This document shows, in pieces, positions 22,380-22,976 of a stretch of 22,976 nt of DNA. The notes below the pieces were generated by a model that saw only the letters and a program-made list of their open reading frames with translations, was not told the origin of the DNA and made no database searches. Source of the DNA: CAYLNM01 sp964385045 (GTDB lineage Bacteria; Planctomycetota; Phycisphaerae; Phycisphaerales; SM1A02); the NCBI GenBank assembly GCA_964385045.1, contig CAYLNM010000064.1, positions 1 to 22,976 of the forward strand, written 5' to 3'. A program made the translations under genes and the position numbers. Each line of letters begins with the position of its first letter. Positions within the stretch are counted from its first letter, which is position 1.

Positions 22380-22976
22380 TCAGCCGCGGCGGCGGCGGGT
22401 GCCGGCGAGGCCGGCGAGGCCCAGGAGCGCGATCGCACCCGGAGCCGGGATCACGATCTCGCCGATGGCCTCACGGACGAAGTCGCCCTCACCACCGGGG
22501 GTGTAGTCGATGGTGCCCTTGAAGACGCCCTCGCCGTCGCTGGCGATGGTGAACTGGGCGATCAGGATCACGCCGCCGTTCTCGACGGTGCCCGGATCGA
22601 AGTCGAACCAGCCGCCGTTGTCCTCCTGGACGAACGACGTGCCGTTGATCACCGAGGCGCCGGGGAAGGCCGGGTTCAGGAAGCCGGGCGAGAACGCCGC
22701 GTCGCTCTGGCCGACGTCGGCGTTGTTGGCCGGATCGTCGTCGAGGGTCACCCAGGTGTCGCCCGGCAGGCCGCCGGCGAACGGGAAGTCCTGGAGATCC
22801 AGGGTCTCGAAGCCGGGGGCGTTCTGGACGAGCTCGGCGCCGTTGTACGACAGCTCCGAGGTCTCCTCGTTGCCCGAGACGGCCAGGATCTTGTCGTCCG
22901 GGTTGTCGAAGTTCAGGAAGATGCGGTAGGTGGTGGTACCGCTGTTGTCGCCGATCATGTCGCCCATGTTGACGAC
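22380..22976 (-). CDS. Secreted PEP-CTERM-like protein, paralogue 3 (N-terminus beyond right edge)
   Basis: The frame is open from the right edge; 198 codons plus stop are present and the missing part is only the signal peptide and a few residues. The first visible residues, VVNMGDMIGDNSG, align with VVDMGDMIGGNSG in paralogue 2, so the ATG inside this stretch is not the true start. Matching blocks include YRIFLNFDNPDDKILAVSGN, VTLDDDPANNADVGQSDAAF, FLNPAFPGASVINGTSFVQE and FDPGTVENGGVILIAQFTI. A four-residue insertion precedes the tail IVIPAPGAIALLGLAGLAG, TRRRRG. It is likely to have the same function and location as paralogue 2. Confidence 0.88.
   Translation of the reverse strand, partial: VVNMGDMIGDNSGTTTYRIFLNFDNPDDKILAVSGNEETSELSYNGAELVQNAPGFETLDLQDFPFAGGLPGDTWVTLDDDPANNADVGQSDAAFSPGFLNPAFPGASVINGTSFVQEDNGGWFDFDPGTVENGGVILIAQFTIASDGEGVFKGTIDYTPGGEGDFVREAIGEIVIPAPGAIALLGLAGLAGTRRRRG

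Overview
The window is very GC-rich, densely coding bacterial DNA with no rRNA, tRNA, CRISPR array, transposase or phage gene that I can see. It most likely comes from a planctomycete of the Phycisphaerae type. The reasons are: two exported proteins end in short dockerin-like EF-hand tails of the form D-x-[ND]-G-[DS/AD]-G-x-V-G-F-x-DLL-x-LL-x-x-W; three secreted proteins end in a PEP-CTERM-like tail (IPAPGA, a hydrophobic LLGLAGLAG stretch, then TRRR); and many small lipoproteins lie between housekeeping genes. This assignment is an inference from signatures, not a database match.

Layout. Positions 1-3233 (minus) form a compact gene run: a lipoprotein-like protein, an extended-SDR sugar-nucleotide epimerase, a cytosine deaminase of the yeast Fcy1 type, and another exported or lipoprotein-like protein running off the left edge. 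The first three are joined by 4-base stop/start overlaps. Positions 3475-6926 (plus) hold ubiX, a TPR lipoprotein, and the coupled pair queF-rdgB. ispF (minus) converges on rdgB. A small lipoprotein (7998-8501, plus) converges on a seven-repeat FG-GAP/VCBS protein (8806-10065, minus) across a region with three strong inverted repeats. bioY (minus) follows, with a recognisable intrinsic terminator.

Positions 11105-17236 (minus) are the most interesting block: an ECF sigma factor with a good promoter, an anti-sigma-like protein, a large TPR-CHAT (caspase-like) protein, and an exported subtilase whose start lies 2 bases after the CHAT stop. I read this as one regulated protease module. The CHAT protein lacks a signal peptide and the subtilase has one, so they probably act in different compartments.

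Positions 17289-20215 (plus) hold an orphan ZnuA-like metal-binding lipoprotein and an aspartate kinase with an unusual proline-rich repeat at its N-terminus. Positions 20450-22976 (minus) contain three tandem paralogues with PEP-CTERM-like tails. The gaps between them share a conserved 3' hairpin and a conserved upstream element, so this is a recent segmental duplication; the third copy runs off the right edge.

Metabolically the window contributes prenyl-FMN synthesis (ubiX), queuosine synthesis (queF), nucleotide-pool cleaning (rdgB), MEP-pathway isoprenoids (ispF), biotin uptake (bioY), pyrimidine salvage (deaminase) and aspartate-family amino acids (lysC).
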